DNA of 64,000 nt, taken from contig NZ_JAAGOH010000001.1 in assembly GCF_010499455.1 (NCBI RefSeq), forward strand, positions 1-64,000, written 5' to 3'. Origin of the DNA: Ideonella livida. GTDB taxonomy: Bacteria > Pseudomonadota > Gammaproteobacteria > Burkholderiales > Burkholderiaceae_C. Each line of letters opens with the position of its first letter. The stretch's first letter is position 1. The position numbers were made by a program, and so were the translations under genes. Positions 9,054 through 17,679 of this stretch are shown piece by piece. The notes under the pieces were generated by a model that was given only the letters and a program-made list of their open reading frames with translations, was not told the origin of the DNA and searched no databases.

Positions 9054-11177
9054 ATGGACCCCCTCCTGCCCCTTCCCCTGGACCCCGCCGCCGAAGACCC
9101 CTGGCAATGGCTGGAGGCGCTGGACGCGCCCGAATCCCTGGACTGGGTGCGCCAGCGCAATGCCGCCTGCCGCCAGGCCCTGGCGCAGGACGAGGCCTTT
9201 GCCACGCGCCGCGCCGCGCTGCAAGCCGTGCTGGACGACCAGGCCCGCATCCCGGCGGTGGCGCGCTGCGGCGACTGGGTCTACAACTTCTGGCGCGACG
9301 CCGCCCACCCCCGCGGCCTGTGGCGGCGCGCCCCGGTGGGCGAGCACCTGCAGGCCGCCGACCCCGACTGGCAGCTGCTGCTGGACCTGGACGCATTGGC
9401 CGCCCAGGAGGGCGAGCCCTGGGTGTGGCACGGCGCCCTGCGCTGCGGTCCAGGCTCCGAGCGGGCCCTGGTGGAACTCTCCCGGGGTGGCGCCGACGCC
9501 GCGGTGCTGCGCGAATTCGACATGGCGAGCCGGCAGTTCCTGCCCCAGGGCTTCCAGCTGCCCGAAGCCAAGAGCCGCGTGGTCTGGTTGGACGAGGACC
9601 GTGTGCTGGTGGCCACCGACACCGGCCCGGGCAGCCTGACCGACTCGGGCTACCCGCGGCAGATCCGCTGCTGGACCCGCGGCACCCCACTGGACCAGGC
9701 GCCCTGCTGGCTGGCCGCCGACCCGCAGGACGTGGCCGCCCACGCCTGGGTGGACCACGGCGCGCAGCCCCCGCGTGTGGTGCTGGGCAGCGCGCCGGCC
9801 TTCTTCACCACCCGGGAGCACCTGTGGCACGACGGCCAAGCCCGCCCGGTGGACAAGCCCGAAAGCGCCGGCCTGGGCTTCTGGCACGGTTGGCTGCTGC
9901 TGCACTTGCGCGAGGACTGGTCCGTGGCTGGGCGGCAGTGGTCCGCCGGCAGCCTGCTGGCGGCTCCGGTGGAGGACTACCTGGCCGGCCGCCGCGACGG
10001 CCTGCAGGCGCTCTTCCAGCCCAGTCCCACCTGCGCCCTGCAGACCTGGGCTGGCACCGCGCAGCGCCTGGTGCTCACCCTGTCGGACCAGGTGACGCAC
10101 CGCGCCGAGATGCTCTGGCCTGCCGACCCGGGCCCGGCGGACGCCGCTCCCCTGCCCTGGCAGCGCCTGGCCCTGCCGCTGCCTGAGGGCGGCACCCTGG
10201 CGCTGCAGCCGCTGTACGACCCGCAGCTGGCCCACGACCCCTGGGCCGAGACGCTGCTGGTCACGGCCACCGGCTTCCTGACACCCGAGCGCCTCCTGGC
10301 CCTGGACCTGGACGCCGTGGCCGCCGGCCAAGGCGACGCCGCGCTGCGCCCGCTGCGCGCCCGGCCGGCCCATTTCGATGCCGACGGGCTGAGCGTGCAC
10401 CAAGCCCATGCCCGCTCGGCCGACGGGACGGCCGTGCCCTATTTCGTCATCGGCCCGGCATGGGACCCGGCCGGGGACGACCGGCCCTGCCTGCTGTACG
10501 GCTACGGCGGCTTTGAAGTCAGCCTGGAGCCCTGGTACCTGGGCGGCACCGGCCGGGCCTGGCTGTCGCAGGGCGGGCGCTTGGTGGTGGCCAACATCCG
10601 CGGCGGCGGCGAATTCGGCCCGGCCTGGCACCAAGCCGCGCTACGCGGGCAGCGCCAGCGCGCCTATGACGACTTCATCGCCGTGGCCGAGGACCTGCGA
10701 CGGCGCGGCCTGGCCGCGCCCGGCCGCCTGGGCATCCAAGGCGGCAGCAACGGTGGCCTGCTGGTCGGCGCGGTCATGGTGCAGCGGCCCGACCTCTTCG
10801 ATGCCGTGGTCTGCCAGGTGCCGCTACTGGACATGAAGCGCTACCACCGCCTGCTGGCCGGTGCCAGCTGGATGAGCGAATACGGCGACCCGGACGACCC
10901 AGCCGACTGGGCTTACCTCAGCCGGCTGAGCCCGTACCACAACCTGCGTCCGGGCGTGCGCTACCCGCCGCTGCTGCTCGTCACCTCCACACGGGACGAC
11001 CGGGTCCACCCGGCCCATGCCCGCAAGATGGCCGCCCGGATGCTGAGCCTGGGACAGCCCGTGCTCTACCACGAGCTGATGGAGGGCGGCCATGGCGGGG
11101 GCGCAGACAACGCGCAGATCGCCGACCGGCAGGCGCTGGAGTACGGTTTTCTCCTGCGCGTGCTGGGTCCGCGCTGA
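9054..11177 (+). CDS. Cytoplasmic S9 prolyl-oligopeptidase-family serine peptidase
   Basis: This 707-residue protein is collinear with the preceding peptidase from its first residues (DPWQWLEALDAPESLDWVRQ) but has no signal peptide, so it should stay in the cytoplasm. The propeller region is followed by the hydrolase domain, with Ser565 in QGGSNGGLLVG, Asp in TSTRDDRVHPAHA, and His in EGGHGGGAD. Shared landmarks with the neighbour (WRDAAHPRGLWRR here, WQDAEHPRGLWRR there, and YGYGGFEVS/YGYGGFQVS) indicate a tandem duplication. The start lies 56 bp after the upstream stop, so co-transcription is likely. Substrates cannot be told from sequence; small peptides are expected for the family. Confidence 0.9.
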   Translation: MDPLLPLPLDPAAEDPWQWLEALDAPESLDWVRQRNAACRQALAQDEAFATRRAALQAVLDDQARIPAVARCGDWVYNFWRDAAHPRGLWRRAPVGEHLQAADPDWQLLLDLDALAAQEGEPWVWHGALRCGPGSERALVELSRGGADAAVLREFDMASRQFLPQGFQLPEAKSRVVWLDEDRVLVATDTGPGSLTDSGYPRQIRCWTRGTPLDQAPCWLAADPQDVAAHAWVDHGAQPPRVVLGSAPAFFTTREHLWHDGQARPVDKPESAGLGFWHGWLLLHLREDWSVAGRQWSAGSLLAAPVEDYLAGRRDGLQALFQPSPTCALQTWAGTAQRLVLTLSDQVTHRAEMLWPADPGPADAAPLPWQRLALPLPEGGTLALQPLYDPQLAHDPWAETLLVTATGFLTPERLLALDLDAVAAGQGDAALRPLRARPAHFDADGLSVHQAHARSADGTAVPYFVIGPAWDPAGDDRPCLLYGYGGFEVSLEPWYLGGTGRAWLSQGGRLVVANIRGGGEFGPAWHQAALRGQRQRAYDDFIAVAEDLRRRGLAAPGRLGIQGGSNGGLLVGAVMVQRPDLFDAVVCQVPLLDMKRYHRLLAGASWMSEYGDPDDPADWAYLSRLSPYHNLRPGVRYPPLLLVTSTRDDRVHPAHARKMAARMLSLGQPVLYHELMEGGHGGGADNAQIADRQALEYGFLLRVLGPR

Positions 11178-11365
11178 CCTGGGCGGCGTCCTGCCGCGGC
11201 ACCACCGGCAGCGGTCACCAAACTGTCGCCTTTTTGACACAGGGGCCGGGTCCGGTCGCGCTGCAAGGCCTGCGGGCCGCGGCTAAGCTTGCAGGCAGGA
11301 GGTCGCTGCTGGGTCGGCACCTCCGCCCCGCCACAAGATTCATCCGCTGCCTGCGCTCCGCTCCC

Positions 11366-11674
11366 ATGTCCTACCTGCCGCCCGACGTGCCCTCTTCCGA
11401 ACGGCTCATCATCCACAACCGCGAAGCGTGCTGCTTCGAGACCGAGGTGGATGGCCTGCGCTGCGTGGCCGATTACCGCCTGGAGGGCGCGGTGATGGCG
11501 CTGACCCACACCGGCGTGCCCCGCGCCCTGGAAGGCCGCGGCATCGCCGCCCAGCTCATGACCGCCGCCCTGGACCACGCCCGCACCCAGGGCCTGAAGG
11601 TCCGCCCGGTCTGCAGCTATGCGGTGGTGTACATGCGCCGCCACCCTGAAACCCAGGACCTGCTGGCCGACTGA
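11366..11674 (+). CDS. Small GNAT-like N-acetyltransferase domain protein (YjdJ/NATD1 type)
   Basis: This is a 102-residue single-domain protein. It fits the short GCN5-like acetyltransferase family typified by YjdJ, with a beta-hairpin start (RLIIHNREACCFETEVDG), the acetyl-CoA loop region in ALEGRGIAAQLMTAALDHA, and the end VRPVCSYAVVYMRRHPE. The family motif GxGIAxxLMxxAL is clear. Substrate is unknown. ATG 11366 was preferred because the family begins just before this point; an earlier start at 11234 would add 44 atypical residues. The 188-bp gap upstream contains a possible promoter (CTGCAA at 11261, 17-bp spacer, TAAGCT at 11284), which is weak evidence. Confidence 0.75.
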   Translation: MSYLPPDVPSSERLIIHNREACCFETEVDGLRCVADYRLEGAVMALTHTGVPRALEGRGIAAQLMTAALDHARTQGLKVRPVCSYAVVYMRRHPETQDLLAD

Positions 11675-11728
11675 GCCGGGCGGCGGGCAACCGCCCGCTG
11701 CCCGCGCCGGCCCCCCCTCGGCTGCCCT

Positions 11729-12844
11729 TCAGCCCGGCCCCAGCGGCAGGAAGCGCGGCGCCGGCGCCGCCTCCACCCGCCCCTGGGCGTCACGTCTGAG
11801 GCTGCCCCGGGCCAGGTGGTGCGGATGGTCGGGTGCCTCCTCCAGCCCCAGCACCGGGGCAAAGCAGACGTCGCTGCCCTCCAGCAGTGCCTGCCAGTGC
11901 GTGCGCGGCCGCTGCGCAAACACAGCCGCCAGCCGGGCCTTGAGCGCCGGCCAGGCGGCGGTGTCGTGTTGGGCGGCCGGGTCCACATCGTCCAGCCCCA
12001 GACGCTGCAGCAGCTGGGCATAAAAGGGCGGCTCCAGCGCGCCCACGGTCACCCAACCGCCACAAGCACAGCGGTAGCTGTCGTAGAAGGGCGAATCGTG
12101 GAAAGGGCTGGGCCGGCCGTCCGCCCGCGCGCCCCCCAGCTGCCCGCCACCGTGGATCCAGTGGGCCAGCCCGCCCAGCATGCTGACCACGTCCACGATG
12201 GCCGCGTCCACCACCCGCCCAGGTCCGCCGGCCCGGGCGGCCAGCACCGCGCTGACCAGCCCGAAGGCCAGGCCCAGCGCACCGGCGGCGTCGCCCAGTA
12301 CCGTGGGCGGCACCTGGGGCGCCTGTGGGGCCGGCCGGCCCAGGCCCAGCAGCCCGGTGAGGGCCACATAGTTGAGGTCATGACCAGCGGCAGTGGCCAG
12401 CGGCCCCTGCTGACCCCAGCCGGTCATGCGGCCGTAGGCCAGCCGCGGATTCAGGGCGGCGCAATCGGCCGGGCCCAGGCCCAGGCGCTCCATCACGCCG
12501 GGGCGGTTGCCTTCAATCAGGGCGTCCACCTGCGCCACCAGGGCGCGGGCACGGGCCAGGCCCTCCGGGCGCTTGAGGTCCAGCACCTCCACCTGCTTGC
12601 CGCGGCGCAACGGGTTCTCGCCCGGTCCGCCCAGCTGCTCGGCCACCACGGCCGGCCCGGGCCGCACCAGCACCCGGACCTGTGCGCCCAGGTCGGCCAG
12701 CATGCGCCCGGCCAGGGGCCCCGGCCCCAGGCCCTCAAACTCCAGCACCTGCACGCCCGACAGCGGACGGCTGAGCGGCGTGCTGGCGGCCAGGGCCGCA
12801 GGCATGGGGGACAAGGGCGGCGGCGTGGAAAGGGCGATGGACAT
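11729..12844 (-). CDS. Class III CoA-transferase / alpha-methylacyl-CoA racemase-like protein
   Basis: This 371-residue product belongs to the CaiB/BaiF family. Landmarks are LSGVQVLEFEGLGPGPLAGRM at the N-terminus, the CoA-site region LRRGKQVEVLDLKRPEG, and GHDLNYVALTGLLGL. The Asp in that last motif aligns with the catalytic Asp of alpha-methylacyl-CoA racemase, which favours racemase (epimerising 2-methyl branched acyl-CoA) over CoA transfer. The C-terminal half has the small domain with DSPFYDSYRCACGGWVTVGA, also typical of the racemase group. ATG 12844 was chosen; an earlier alternative start at 12883 and a later ATG at 12805 are possible. It is convergent with the small acetyltransferase gene. 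Confidence 0.82.
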   Translation of the reverse strand: MSIALSTPPPLSPMPAALAASTPLSRPLSGVQVLEFEGLGPGPLAGRMLADLGAQVRVLVRPGPAVVAEQLGGPGENPLRRGKQVEVLDLKRPEGLARARALVAQVDALIEGNRPGVMERLGLGPADCAALNPRLAYGRMTGWGQQGPLATAAGHDLNYVALTGLLGLGRPAPQAPQVPPTVLGDAAGALGLAFGLVSAVLAARAGGPGRVVDAAIVDVVSMLGGLAHWIHGGGQLGGARADGRPSPFHDSPFYDSYRCACGGWVTVGALEPPFYAQLLQRLGLDDVDPAAQHDTAAWPALKARLAAVFAQRPRTHWQALLEGSDVCFAPVLGLEEAPDHPHHLARGSLRRDAQGRVEAAPAPRFLPLGPG

Positions 12845-12910
12845 GGCACGGTGGTGCAAGGCGCGCACGGGACGCGGACCCACCCACTGTGACCGCGCCA
12901 GGCACCGTCT

Positions 12911-13456
12911 TCAATCGGGCTTGACCCAGCTGAAGCCGCCCGCCACCTTGCGATCGCTGCTCTTGCGGGTGCGCAGCACGGCCTCAAAACCATCGCGGCC
13001 GCCGTTCAGGCTGGCTTTGACCAAGCTGGTGACGTCTTCCAAGGGATAGGGCGCCAGGTCGGGGCGGCAGGCCAGCAGGGCCTGGGCCAGCCGCTCGGGC
13101 GGGACCCCGGGGTGGGTGACGGCCGCCGTGACCACTGCGTCGAACAGGCCACTGCGGTGCCGGCAGATGGCCTGCAGTCGCCGCATGACCTCGCGCGGGT
13201 TGGGGGCCTGGCCCGGCGCCATCCAGACCAGGTCCAGGCGCTCGGCCTGCAGCTGGCCTTCGGCCAGCGCCAGCCGGGTGGCCAGGTACTCGATGTCGCC
13301 CGCGGCCATGGCCGCGGGCACGCCGTTCTCGGGCAGGCCGGCGTAGCGGTCAGCCTGCTGCCGGGCCACGCGGCCGGCCAGTTCGAACAGACGGTCGGCC
13401 TCCGCCTGCTGCTGGGCCGGCGTGAGGGATTTCAGGTCTTCATCGGCAAGGGGCAT
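12911..13456 (-). CDS. Unrecognised 181-residue soluble protein
   Basis: I do not recognise a family. The product is rich in Ala, Leu, Arg and Asp, has no signal peptide or membrane segment, and looks largely helical (LTPAQQQAEADRLFELAGRV, MAAGDIEYLATRLALAEG). The C-terminal part has a Lys/Arg patch (VLRTRKSSDRKVAGGF). The coding case rests on an ATG at 13456 with a good ribosome site (AAGGAAG about nine bases upstream), normal third-position GC bias, and a tight fit between neighbouring genes. It lies between the racemase-like gene and the quinone oxidoreductase on the same strand and may share a transcript with them. Confidence 0.65.
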   Translation of the reverse strand: MPLADEDLKSLTPAQQQAEADRLFELAGRVARQQADRYAGLPENGVPAAMAAGDIEYLATRLALAEGQLQAERLDLVWMAPGQAPNPREVMRRLQAICRHRSGLFDAVVTAAVTHPGVPPERLAQALLACRPDLAPYPLEDVTSLVKASLNGGRDGFEAVLRTRKSSDRKVAGGFSWVKPD

Positions 13457-13504
13457 CGCGGGCTTCCTTTCTCCATGGCGCCACGCCGCCCCTTCAGGGG
13501 CCCG

Positions 13505-14497
13505 TCAGGGCAGCAGCACGCTGCAGCCGGTGGTGGCACGGGCCTCCAGGTCACGGTGAGCCTGGGCCACCTGATCCAGCGGGTAGCGCTGGTCGATGCG
13601 CACGCTCACCGCGCCGGTCGTCACCATGGAGAAGAGGTCATCGGCCATCGCCTGGGTGCGCTCAAGGGTGGCGATGTGGGTGAACAGCGTCGGACGTGTG
13701 ACATAAAGTGAACCCTTGGCCGCCAGCAGGCCGATGTCCACCGGCGACACCTTGCCCGAGGCGTTGCCGTAGCTGGCGAGCAAACCGAAGGGCTGCAGGC
13801 AGTCCAGCGAGCGCATGAAGGTGTCGGCCCCCACCGAGTCGTAGACGGCCTTGACGCCGCGGCCGGACGTGATGGCCTTGACGCGGGCAACAAAGTCCTC
13901 GGTGCGGTAATTGATGGCGTGACTGGCGCCATGCTCCAGCGCCAGTTGGCATTTGGCGTCACTGCCGGCGGTGGCGATGAGCTGCAGGCCCATGGCCCGG
14001 GCCCACTGGCAGGCGATCAGGCCCACGCCCCCGGCGGCGGCGTGGAACAGGATGGCGTCGCCCGCCTGCAGCCCGCCCTGAGGCTGGGTCTGGCGCAGCA
14101 GGTATTGCACCGTCAGACCCTTGAGCATCATGGCCGCGCCGGTCTCAAAGGGTATGGCCTCGGGCAGGCGCACCACGCAGCGCGCGGGCATGACACGCCG
14201 CTCGCAGTAGCTGCCCGGCGGCATGCTGGCGTAGGCCGCACGGTCGCCCACGGCCAGGTGGCCCACGCCCTCGCCCACAGCCTCCACCACGCCCGCGCCT
14301 TCCATGCCCAGGGCCAGCGGCAGGGCGTTGGGGTACAGGCCGGTGCGCTGGTATACGTCAATGAAGTTCAGGCCGACCGCATGGTGGCGGATGCGGATCT
14401 CGCCCGGCCCGGGCTCGCCCACAGGCAGCTCCACGAGCTTCAGGTTCTCGGGTCCGCCAAAGGCGTCGATGCGCACGGTGCGGCTGCTCAGGGTCAT
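13505..14497 (-). CDS. qor: NADPH:quinone oxidoreductase (zinc-independent MDR family)
   Basis: This is a 330-residue medium-chain reductase. The order is an N-terminal GroES-like fold (VGLNFIDVYQRTGLYPNALP, then LGMEGAGVVEAVGEGV) and a Rossmann domain with the nucleotide motif AAAGGVGLIACQWARAMG. The family reduces quinones by one electron or acts on alpha,beta-unsaturated carbonyls using NADPH; zinc ligands are absent, as is normal for quinone oxidoreductases. GDRAAYASMPPGSYCERRV is close to the E. coli QorA signature. ATG 14497 has GGAG at the right distance, so a further-upstream in-frame start was rejected. The gene is divergent from the DMT transporter across about 100 bp. Confidence 0.9.
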   Translation of the reverse strand: MTLSSRTVRIDAFGGPENLKLVELPVGEPGPGEIRIRHHAVGLNFIDVYQRTGLYPNALPLALGMEGAGVVEAVGEGVGHLAVGDRAAYASMPPGSYCERRVMPARCVVRLPEAIPFETGAAMMLKGLTVQYLLRQTQPQGGLQAGDAILFHAAAGGVGLIACQWARAMGLQLIATAGSDAKCQLALEHGASHAINYRTEDFVARVKAITSGRGVKAVYDSVGADTFMRSLDCLQPFGLLASYGNASGKVSPVDIGLLAAKGSLYVTRPTLFTHIATLERTQAMADDLFSMVTTGAVSVRIDQRYPLDQVAQAHRDLEARATTGCSVLLP

Positions 14498-14598
14498 GTG
14501 GGAGTCTCCGGGGTTGTTGAGCGGGTGTTCAGGATCGCTGCGGTATCGTGCCAGCCTTTGGGTTGACGCGCACGTCAACCACCGCTTGCCCCCACACG

Positions 14599-15510
14599 AT
14601 GTCCCATCCCCTCACCCTGCGCCTGGCCCTGCTGCTCACCCTGCCCCCGCTGCTGTGGGCCGGCAACGCGGTCGTGGGCAAACTGGCCGTGGGCGCCATG
14701 CCCCCGGTGGCCATGAACTTCGTGCGCTGGAGCCTGGCGCTGCTGCTGCTGTGGCCGCTGGGCCGCGCCGCCTTCCGTGATCCGGGCGCCCTGCGCCTGC
14801 GCTGGAAGTACCTCAGCCTGCTGGGCTTGCTGGGCATGGGCAGCTACAACGCGCTGCAGTACATGGCGCTGCACACCTCCTCGCCGCTCAACGCCACACT
14901 CATCACCGCCAGCTCTCCGGTGTGGATGCTGGGCATCGGCGCGCTGTGCTACGGCCAGCGCCCGCGCGGCCGCGAGCTGCTGGGGGCGGGCCTGTCCCTG
15001 CTGGGGGTGTGCCTGGTGATCTCACGCGGCGAGCCGGCCGCCCTGCTGCGCCTGCAGTTCGTGCCGGGTGACCTGCTCATGCTGCTGGCCATCCTGACCT
15101 GGGCCTTTTACAGCTGGCTGCTGGCCCGCCCACCGGCGCACATGCAGCCCGGCCAGCGACCTGACTGGGACTGGGCCGGCTTCTTGGCCGTGCAAACGGC
15201 TTTTGGCCTGGCCTGGTGCGGGCTGAGTGCCGGCGTGGAGCTGGCCGTGAGCGACGCCCGCTGGCAGTGGTCGCCACAGGTGGTGCTGATCCTGCTCTAC
15301 GTCGCGGTGGGCCCGTCCCTGCTGGCCTACCGCGCCTGGGGACTGGGGGTGGCCACTGTCGGCCCCGCGGTGGCCAGCTTCTTCGTCAACCTCACGCCGG
15401 TGTTCGCGGCCATCCTCTCAGCCGCCCTGCTGGGCGAGGCCCCGCACTGGTATCACGCCGCCGCCTTCGGCCTGATCGTGGGCGGGATTGTGGTGTCGTC
15501 GAGGCGGTAA
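14599..15510 (+). CDS. EamA/DMT-family inner-membrane transporter
   Basis: This 303-residue protein has about ten hydrophobic segments arranged as two EamA repeats (first from LALLLTLPPLLWAGNAVVGK, second from DLLMLLAILTWAFYSWLLAR). The segment FFVNLTPVFAAILSAALLGE near the end is typical of drug/metabolite exporters of the RhaT/YdcZ-like group. Direction and substrate cannot be read. The ATG at 14599 starts directly before the first membrane segment. It lies 44 bp before dapC on the same strand, but the dapC group probably has its own promoter. Confidence 0.88.
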   Translation: MSHPLTLRLALLLTLPPLLWAGNAVVGKLAVGAMPPVAMNFVRWSLALLLLWPLGRAAFRDPGALRLRWKYLSLLGLLGMGSYNALQYMALHTSSPLNATLITASSPVWMLGIGALCYGQRPRGRELLGAGLSLLGVCLVISRGEPAALLRLQFVPGDLLMLLAILTWAFYSWLLARPPAHMQPGQRPDWDWAGFLAVQTAFGLAWCGLSAGVELAVSDARWQWSPQVVLILLYVAVGPSLLAYRAWGLGVATVGPAVASFFVNLTPVFAAILSAALLGEAPHWYHAAAFGLIVGGIVVSSRR

Positions 15511-15554
15511 GCCGCGCAGCACACCACCACGGTGGCAACGATAATGCCGCCCCC

Positions 15555-16754
15555 ATGAACCCCCTGCTCGGCACGCTCAACCCCTACCCGTTCGAACGCC
15601 TGCGCGAACTCACGCGCGGCATCACGCCCAATCCGGCGTTGCGGCCCATCAGCCTGGGCATTGGCGAGCCCAAGCACCCGGCGCCCAAGCTGGTGGAGGA
15701 GGCGCTGTGCGGCTCGCTCTCCGGGCTGGCGAGCTACCCGCCGACGATCGGTGAGCTGTCTTTGCGGCAGGCGGTGGCGGGCTGGGTCAAGCGCCGTTAC
15801 GACCTGGACCTGGACCCGGCCACCGAGGTGCTGCCGGTCAATGGCTCGCGCGAGGCGCTGTTCTCCCTGGCGCAAACGGTGCTGGACCCGGCCGAGCGCG
15901 ATGCGGTGGTGGTCTGCCCCAACCCGTTCTATCAGATCTATGAAGGTGCGGCCCTGCTGGGCGGCGCCCGTCCGGTGTTTGCCAACTCCGACCCGGCGCG
16001 CAACTTCGCCAACGACTGGCGCCAGATCGACGAGGCCACCTGGGCCAAGACCCGCCTGGTGTACGCCTGCTCGCCCGGCAACCCCACAGGCGCGGTGATG
16101 CCTCTGGACGAGTGGAAGCTGCTGTTCGAGCTGAGCGACCGCCACGGCTTTGTGATCGCCAGCGACGAGTGCTACTCGGAAATCTACTTCCGTGACGAAG
16201 CGCCGCTGGGTGGCCTGCAAGCTGCCAAGCTGCTGGGCCGGGACTTCACCAACCTGGTGATGTTGTCCAGCCTGTCCAAGCGCAGCAATGTGCCGGGCAT
16301 GCGCTCGGGCTTTGTGGCGGGTGATGCCAAGATCCTCAAGGCCTTCCTCCTCTACCGCACGTACCACGGCAGTGCCATGAGCCAGACGATCCAGAAGGCC
16401 AGCATCGCCGCCTGGAACGACGAGGCGCATGTGGTGGCCAACCGGGCCGAGTACCGCGCCAAGTTCGCCGCCGTCACGCCGCTGCTGGCCGAGGTGCTGG
16501 ACGTGCGCCTGCCCGACGCCGGCTTCTACCTCTGGGCGGGCGTGCCGGGGGGCGATGACGTCGACTTCAGCCTGAAACTGCTGGCTCAATACAATGTGGC
16601 GGTCCTGCCGGGCAGCCTGCTGGCCCGCCAGGCCCACGGCGCCAACCCCGGCGCCGGCCGGATCCGCATGGCGCTGGTGGCTGAACAGGCCGAGTGCCGC
16701 GAGGCGGCCGAACGCATCGTCGCCTTCACCCGCGCCTACGCCGCCGCCCTTTGA
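15555..16754 (+). CDS. dapC: Succinyldiaminopimelate transaminase
   Basis: This 399-residue class I aminotransferase depends on pyridoxal phosphate. It makes N-succinyl-LL-diaminopimelate from the keto precursor with glutamate as amino donor, in the succinylase branch of lysine and peptidoglycan precursor synthesis. Landmarks are LNPYPFERLRELTRG at the N-terminus, VNGSREALFSLAQTVLDP, CSPGNPTGAVMPLDEW, the PLP Lys in SSLSKRSNVPGMRSGF, and the substrate Arg region GAGRIRMALVAE. The assignment over other class I aminotransferases rests on the proteobacterial DapC-like sequence and on dapD lying 51 bp downstream. An upstream in-frame extension overlaps the DMT transporter gene and was discarded. 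Confidence 0.93.
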   Translation: MNPLLGTLNPYPFERLRELTRGITPNPALRPISLGIGEPKHPAPKLVEEALCGSLSGLASYPPTIGELSLRQAVAGWVKRRYDLDLDPATEVLPVNGSREALFSLAQTVLDPAERDAVVVCPNPFYQIYEGAALLGGARPVFANSDPARNFANDWRQIDEATWAKTRLVYACSPGNPTGAVMPLDEWKLLFELSDRHGFVIASDECYSEIYFRDEAPLGGLQAAKLLGRDFTNLVMLSSLSKRSNVPGMRSGFVAGDAKILKAFLLYRTYHGSAMSQTIQKASIAAWNDEAHVVANRAEYRAKFAAVTPLLAEVLDVRLPDAGFYLWAGVPGGDDVDFSLKLLAQYNVAVLPGSLLARQAHGANPGAGRIRMALVAEQAECREAAERIVAFTRAYAAAL

Positions 16755-16805
16755 CCCGGTGCGGCCTGCGCCGCATCCCCTCCCACCGCTTACACACCCC
16801 CGACC

Positions 16806-17636
16806 ATGAGCCAACAACTGCAAGCCATCATCGACGCCGCCTGGGAACAGCGCGCCACCCTGAACACCGCCACCCAGGGCGAGGTGCGCGAGGCCGTGGA
16901 CGCCGTGATCGCCGGCCTGAACAACGGCACCCTGCGCGTGGCCACCCGTGAAGGCGTGGGCCAGTGGACCGTGCACCAGTGGATCAAGAAGGCGGTGCTG
17001 CTGTCCTTCCGCCTGAACGACAACCGCCCGCTGGGCGCCGGTGACCTGACCTTCTTCGACAAGGTGGACACCAAGTTCTCGGGCATGGACGCCGCCGCGC
17101 TGGCCGCCATGGGCATCCGCGTGGTGCCGCCGGCCGTGGCCCGCCGCGGCAGCTACATCGCCAAGGGCGCCATCCTGATGCCCAGCTACGTGAACATCGG
17201 CGCCTACGTGGACGAAGGCACCATGGTCGACACCTGGGCCACCGTGGGCTCTTGCGCACAGATCGGCAAGGGCGTGCACCTGTCGGGCGGCGTGGGCATC
17301 GGCGGCGTGCTGGAGCCGCTTCAGGCCAACCCAACCATCATCGAGGACAACTGCTTCATCGGCGCCCGCTCCGAAGTCGTCGAGGGTGTGATCGTGGAAG
17401 AGAACTCGGTGCTGGGCATGGGCGTGTACATCGGCCAAAGCACCCCGATCTTCGACCGCGCCACCGGCGAGATCAGCTACGGCCGCGTGCCCTCGGGTTC
17501 GGTGGTGGTCAGCGGCAACCTGCCCAAGAAGACCGCCGCCGGCCAGGACTACAGCATGTACGCTGCGATCATCGTCAAGCGCGTGGACGCCCAGACCCGC
17601 AGCAAGACCAGCATCAACGAGCTGCTGCGCGACTGA
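16806..17636 (+). CDS. dapD: Tetrahydrodipicolinate N-succinyltransferase
   Basis: This 276-residue cytoplasmic trimeric enzyme transfers succinyl from succinyl-CoA to tetrahydrodipicolinate, the committed step of the succinylase lysine/DAP pathway. An alpha-helical N-terminal domain includes [20 protein letters not shown]. The left-handed beta-helix follows, with hexapeptide repeats from about residue 100 ([20 protein letters not shown], then [20 protein letters not shown]). Length and end ([12 protein letters not shown]) match the family. It is the second gene of the dapC-dapD-pilU-dapE set. Confidence 0.97.
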   Translation: MSQQLQAIIDAAWEQRATLNTATQGEVREAVDAVIAGLNNGTLRVATREGVGQWTVHQWIKKAVLLSFRLNDNRPLGAGDLTFFDKVDTKFSGMDAAALAAMGIRVVPPAVARRGSYIAKGAILMPSYVNIGAYVDEGTMVDTWATVGSCAQIGKGVHLSGGVGIGGVLEPLQANPTIIEDNCFIGARSEVVEGVIVEENSVLGMGVYIGQSTPIFDRATGEISYGRVPSGSVVVSGNLPKKTAAGQDYSMYAAIIVKRVDAQTRSKTSINELLRD

Positions 17637-17679
17637 TCGCCGCCGCCCGCCCTCCAGACCGCACCGGGAGCCCCTGCCG

